Positions 6,434 to 8,984 of a stretch of DNA of 8,984 nucleotides are shown in pieces. This DNA is from Bacillota bacterium (GTDB taxonomy: Bacteria > Bacillota > Clostridia > Tissierellales > Sedimentibacteraceae): positions 1 through 8,984 of the forward strand of contig JARBUP010000102.1 in NCBI GenBank assembly GCA_029239575.1. Direction: 5' to 3'. The notes beneath the pieces are model-generated. The model saw only the letters and a list, made by a program, of their open reading frames with translations, was not told the DNA's origin and ran no database searches. The position numbers and the translations under genes were made by a program. How positions within the stretch are numbered: the first letter of the stretch is position 1; every line of letters starts with the position of its first letter.

Positions 6434-6480
6434 ATTAATATACGACCAAAACTTAATTTAAGTTTTGGTCGTATATTAAT
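6434..6480. terminator. Perfect 21-bp hairpin, bidirectional terminator
   Basis: Bases 6434-6454 are fully complementary to 6460-6480, with a five-base loop centred at 6457. The inner part is CCAAAACTT/AAGTTTTGG. It lies 21 nt after the stop of the second ktrA-like gene and 11 nt after the stop of the minus-strand response regulator. TTGTTT follows on the plus strand and TCTTT on the minus, so it probably ends both convergent transcripts. Confidence 0.85.
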
Positions 6481-6491
6481 TTGTTTAATTA

Positions 6492-7184
6492 TTATTCATA
6501 AGCAAATCTATATCCAACTCCTATTTCAGTTAAAATAAATCTCGGATAGTTCGAATCTTTTTCTAATTTTCTTCTTAAACTCGACATAAAAACTCTTAAG
6601 TTTTGTTGATCGCCGGCTTCGGTATATCCCCACACTTCCTTGTATATTTGGCTGTGTGTGACTACTTTACCCCGATTTGCAATAAGCAAAAGTAAAAGTT
6701 TATATTCAATAGGCGTTAAATGTACTTCTTTTTCATCAACTGTTATCCTATGTTTTTCAGTATCTACTGTCAAATAATCAAATATATAAACGGTTTCCTG
6801 TACTTGTGAATTTTTTCTTTCGATAAACCTTTCCATAACGCGTATGCGTGCAAGAAGTTCTCCCATAGAAAAGGGTTTTGTAACATAATCATTAGCACCT
6901 AAATCCAGTGCCTCTATTTTATCCTTTTCATTTTCTCTTGCAGATACAATAATTATTGGTATTTCTGAAACTTTTCGAACTTGGCGTATTATTTCAATAC
7001 CATCAATATCGGGCAATCCTAAATCAAGAATTAAAATTTGAGGGTTTTCCGTACAAAAGCTAAGAATACCTTCATTTCCGCTTCGTGATACAATTAACTT
7101 ATATCCTTTAGCCTTAAGAGCCATTGTCATAAAATTTATAATTTTATTGTCATCTTCAATTATTAATATTTTAATATCTCCCAA
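6492..7184 (-). CDS. kdpE: KdpE-like OmpR-family response regulator
   Basis: A 230-residue cytoplasmic protein of normal length. The receiver domain (about 4-115) has the acidic pair D11/D12, phosphoacceptor D54 in LILDLGLPD, switch S81 and K103 in KPF. The winged-helix output domain is about 130-228. LTPIEYKLLLLLIANRGKV, then LRVFMSSLRRKLE and FILTEIGVGYRF, is the KdpE version of the OmpR C-domain. It starts at TTG: the kinase stop codon TAG directly abuts the TTG, and GGAGG (7193-7197) inside the kinase 3' end lies eight nt upstream, so translation is probably coupled. Activated by phosphorylation from the kinase encoded upstream, it should bind tandem direct repeats. The array at 3778-3861 is the obvious candidate because no kdpFABC operon is nearby and the Ktr operon is next door. 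That target is inferred; the family call is secure. Confidence 0.95.
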   Translation of the reverse strand: MGDIKILIIEDDNKIINFMTMALKAKGYKLIVSRSGNEGILSFCTENPQILILDLGLPDIDGIEIIRQVRKVSEIPIIIVSARENEKDKIEALDLGANDYVTKPFSMGELLARIRVMERFIERKNSQVQETVYIFDYLTVDTEKHRITVDEKEVHLTPIEYKLLLLLIANRGKVVTHSQIYKEVWGYTEAGDQQNLRVFMSSLRRKLEKDSNYPRFILTEIGVGYRFAYE

Positions 7185-8594
7185 CTATTTTTCCTCCAGT
7201 GGTAAAACTATTTTAAACAGAGCCCCGCCGGTTTCTTGATTTTCAGCAGTGATTTCTCCGTTATGAGCATTTACTATCGCCTTGCATATTGACAATCCAA
7301 GACCAACACCTCTGCTTGAATCTGCTATATCATAGTGATGCGTAACAAATTCATCAAAAATAGAATCTTTAATATTATTATCTATACCTTTTCCATCATC
7401 AGAAATTTCAAAGATTACATTGTTTCCATTTCGATAAGCTTTTAAGTATATTTGAGACTCATGTCCTGAATGTTTGAAGGCATTGTCTAATAAATTTACA
7501 AGAACTTGAACAATTAATCTACCATCAACCATTACAAGTATTATATCATCTGGGACTGTAACGTGAAGTCTTTTTGAATTAGTTACATGGGATATATGGG
7601 ACAGAGCTTGACTTATTAAATCATCAACTGCCTCATAGACCTTATTAACAGTTAATCCACCTTCGCTGATTCGCGTCATATCTAAAATATTTTGAATGGT
7701 TTTTATCAGCCAAATCGATTCTTCACTTATGTCAAATATTAATTTTTTAATTGAATCATTGTCTAAAGAGTCATAGTTCTCAAGCAACAAATCACTTGAG
7801 CCTTTAATACCCGTAAGCGGTGTTCTTAAATCATGAGAAACACTTCTTAACAAAGTACTTTTCAATTGTTCCTTTTCCATAGCAATTTTTATTTTTTCAC
7901 GTTCGTTATATATAAATTCTCTGTCTAAAACAAGAGCCATTTGATAAACAATAGTTTTAACTATCATATCATTTTCTTTTGATATGGGTGATTTTATATC
8001 AACAATTTTCAATATACCAATTTTATTTGCTACCCCTTTTATTGGAATTTGGTATATATCAGGTTTATTGATGTCTTCATAATTTAAAACTTCTGATGCA
8101 GTAAAAATATTATCATCAGAATCTAATTTAACTATACACTCGCAACCTATGTAATCATTAATATACTTTATTCCTTTCTTGATTATATTCTCTTTGCCTA
8201 TTACACTTGAAAACTCTTTAGAAATTTTATAAAGGAAAAGAGAAGTTTGTTCATTGCGCTGTGCAATTTCAGTTTGGTATTGAAGCTTAGAAGTCATAGT
8301 GCTTGTTATCAAAGACGCAATTAAGAAAAATACTATAAGAATATAATCCCTATTATAACTAATTACTAATGTATAAAAAGGTTCAGTAAAGAAAAAATTA
8401 AAAAGCATTACACATAAAACAGATGCAACAGCACCATATATGTACCCCTTTGTTACAGACGCTACAATCAATACACCAACTAAAAATATCATTAGCGTAT
8501 TTTCTTTTCCAATACCCACATGGTTCATCATTATTGATAAAGTTGTTGATATAATGCAGATTGCTGCAAGTTTTAAGATGTATTTTAATTTCAT
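7185..8594 (-). CDS. KdpD-like sensor histidine kinase lacking the N-terminal KdpD/Usp region
   Basis: A 469-residue membrane kinase, about half the length of classical KdpD (near 900). It begins directly with the DUF4118 four-helix membrane domain: helices about 5-24, 33-49, 51-69 and 84-101, including the KdpD-like FNFFFTEPFYTL. Residues 115-225 look like a GAF-type domain and are followed by a charged helix. The HisKA domain has VSHDLRTPLTGIKG with phosphoacceptor H254. The ATPase domain has the N box VNLLDNAFKHS (N367/N371), DDGKGID (399-405) and RGVGLGLSI (428-436). Missing is the cytoplasmic region with the Walker motifs and the Usp domain, which binds c-di-AMP in some KdpD proteins. 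ATG 8594 has AGGGAG six nt upstream. It is cotranscribed with the response regulator. It presumably senses K+ limitation, ionic strength or turgor through the membrane and GAF-like domains (inference). Confidence 0.93.
   Translation of the reverse strand: MKLKYILKLAAICIISTTLSIMMNHVGIGKENTLMIFLVGVLIVASVTKGYIYGAVASVLCVMLFNFFFTEPFYTLVISYNRDYILIVFFLIASLITSTMTSKLQYQTEIAQRNEQTSLFLYKISKEFSSVIGKENIIKKGIKYINDYIGCECIVKLDSDDNIFTASEVLNYEDINKPDIYQIPIKGVANKIGILKIVDIKSPISKENDMIVKTIVYQMALVLDREFIYNEREKIKIAMEKEQLKSTLLRSVSHDLRTPLTGIKGSSDLLLENYDSLDNDSIKKLIFDISEESIWLIKTIQNILDMTRISEGGLTVNKVYEAVDDLISQALSHISHVTNSKRLHVTVPDDIILVMVDGRLIVQVLVNLLDNAFKHSGHESQIYLKAYRNGNNVIFEISDDGKGIDNNIKDSIFDEFVTHHYDIADSSRGVGLGLSICKAIVNAHNGEITAENQETGGALFKIVLPLEEK
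7193..7197 (-). promoter_or_regulatory. Ribosome binding site that fixes the TTG start of the response regulator
   Basis: GGAGG on the minus strand lies in the last codons of the kinase, eight nt before TTG 7184. No in-frame ATG occurs before the receiver motif, so TTG is the only start that keeps the domain whole. Confidence 0.8.
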
Positions 8595-8627
8595 TTATTG
8601 CTCCCTATTTATAAACAATTTTTATAT

Positions 8628-8636
8628 ATTATATCA
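8628..8636 (-). promoter_or_regulatory. Kinase-proximal extended -10 promoter
   Basis: TGA plus a perfect TATAAT (8633-8628) on the minus strand, with no clear -35. Transcription would start near 8621, about 27 nt before the kinase ATG and just ahead of its ribosome binding site. Confidence 0.5.
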
Positions 8637-8662
8637 AATCATTATTTAAATTGTTATTTATT

Positions 8663-8671
8663 ATTATACCA
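8663..8671 (-). promoter_or_regulatory. Kinase-distal extended -10 promoter
   Basis: TGG plus a perfect TATAAT (8668-8663) on the minus strand, 35 bp upstream of the proximal element. The -35 region is weak. It is a second candidate for the kinase-regulator operon. Confidence 0.45.
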
Positions 8672-8933
8672 CAGTTACTAAATATATAACATAAAAAATC
8701 GCTTGCAATATTTTCTTCATAGTAAGCAATTTAAACATAATGATTTCAAATGCGTAGATTTAAGCATTTAATAATATATAGATTCTTCAATTCGTTCAGA
8801 TTGATACTTATTGATTTGTCAATAGTCTAAGACAAACATTTTTTAGAGTATGTCTTTTTACTAATTAATTAATAAATATATAATGTTTTTTTAATGATAA
8901 TATTAAATATGCATATTATAATATTATTACAGT

Positions 8934-8957
8934 CCAAAGTCAGTCCGTGACTTTTGG
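8934..8957. other. Imperfect hairpin near the right edge
   Basis: CCAAAGTCA pairs with TGACTTTTGG across a GTCCG loop, with one bulged T. It is the most GC-rich spot of the region. No U-tract follows on either strand, so a terminator is not well supported; it may belong to a gene beyond the window. Confidence 0.4.
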
Positions 8958-8984
8958 GTGAAAATATAAATTATAATTACAAAT

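Larger units (their letters stand above)
8607..8984. other. Gene-free region upstream of the kinase
   Basis: No convincing gene is seen on either strand in these ~380 very AT-rich bases. The left part holds two extended -10 elements for the kinase. On the minus strand, at about 8690-8728, an imperfect short stem (GCTTAC/GCAAGC, 14-nt loop) followed by GATTTTTT could be a weak terminator for leftward transcription from beyond the window. A 12-bp palindrome AATATGCATATT lies at 8906-8917 and a hairpin at 8934-8957. No copy of the AATCTTAAC repeat was found here. Confidence 0.6.

Noticed and set aside
8749..8764. GCGTAGATT as a copy of the reverse-oriented AATCTTAACGC box
   Set aside because: It needs a two-base deletion to match and has no partner at 11-bp spacing.
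8817..8822. Perfect minus-strand -35 TTGACA
   Set aside because: No acceptable -10 lies 16-18 bp downstream on the minus strand.
8815..8836. TTTGTC/GACAAA stem followed by a T-run as a terminator
   Set aside because: The stem is only 6 bp, AT-rich, with a 10-nt loop, and no plus-strand gene precedes it.

Overview
This is an AT-rich window with coding on both strands, strong GGAGG-type ribosome binding sites, frequent TTG starts and extended -10 promoters. It looks like a low-GC Firmicute, probably an anaerobe of the Clostridia. The organism is inferred from base composition, signal style and gene families, not from a marker gene. No rRNA, tRNA, CRISPR array, insertion sequence or phage gene is visible.

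Region 1 (1-2838) concerns redox and sulfur. A promoter near 2223-2250 drives leftward transcription of a small ArsR-family repressor and a large flavoprotein. The flavoprotein has a CoA-disulfide reductase core, a rhodanese domain and a TusA domain, and it runs off the left edge. The promoter is covered by a long, nearly perfect palindrome that is the likely repressor operator. Rightward from the same gap is msrA, the methionine sulfoxide reductase. Together this suggests a response to reactive sulfur species or CoA persulfides, with a neighbouring protein-repair gene.

Region 2 (2944-6480) is a potassium uptake locus. A canonical KtrA subunit (2976-3620, minus) is divergent from a three-gene plus-strand operon. 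That operon holds a small membrane-anchored protein with a shortened, degenerate TrkA/RCK-like domain (3898-4386), the KtrB/TrkH channel subunit (4398-5741) and a second, more divergent KtrA (5762-6412). The divergent intergenic region carries three pairs of 11-bp direct repeats, spaced exactly 31 bp apart, between the two promoters. This is the architecture expected for an OmpR-family response regulator. Hairpin terminators close the region on both sides.

Region 3 (6492-8594, minus) is a KdpDE-like two-component system. A histidine kinase with the DUF4118 four-helix membrane domain, but without the large N-terminal KdpD/Usp cytoplasmic region, is followed without a gap by a KdpE-like response regulator that starts at TTG. 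No kdpFABC genes are present, so the simplest reading is that this pair controls the adjacent Ktr genes through the repeats. The last ~380 bases hold the kinase promoters and no gene.

The most unusual elements are the tethered, probably nucleotide-binding-deficient RCK-like protein in an operon with KtrB, and the 31-bp-periodic repeat array. Together they suggest a Ktr variant with two full RCK subunits, one membrane-bound half-RCK and a dedicated KdpDE-like regulator.
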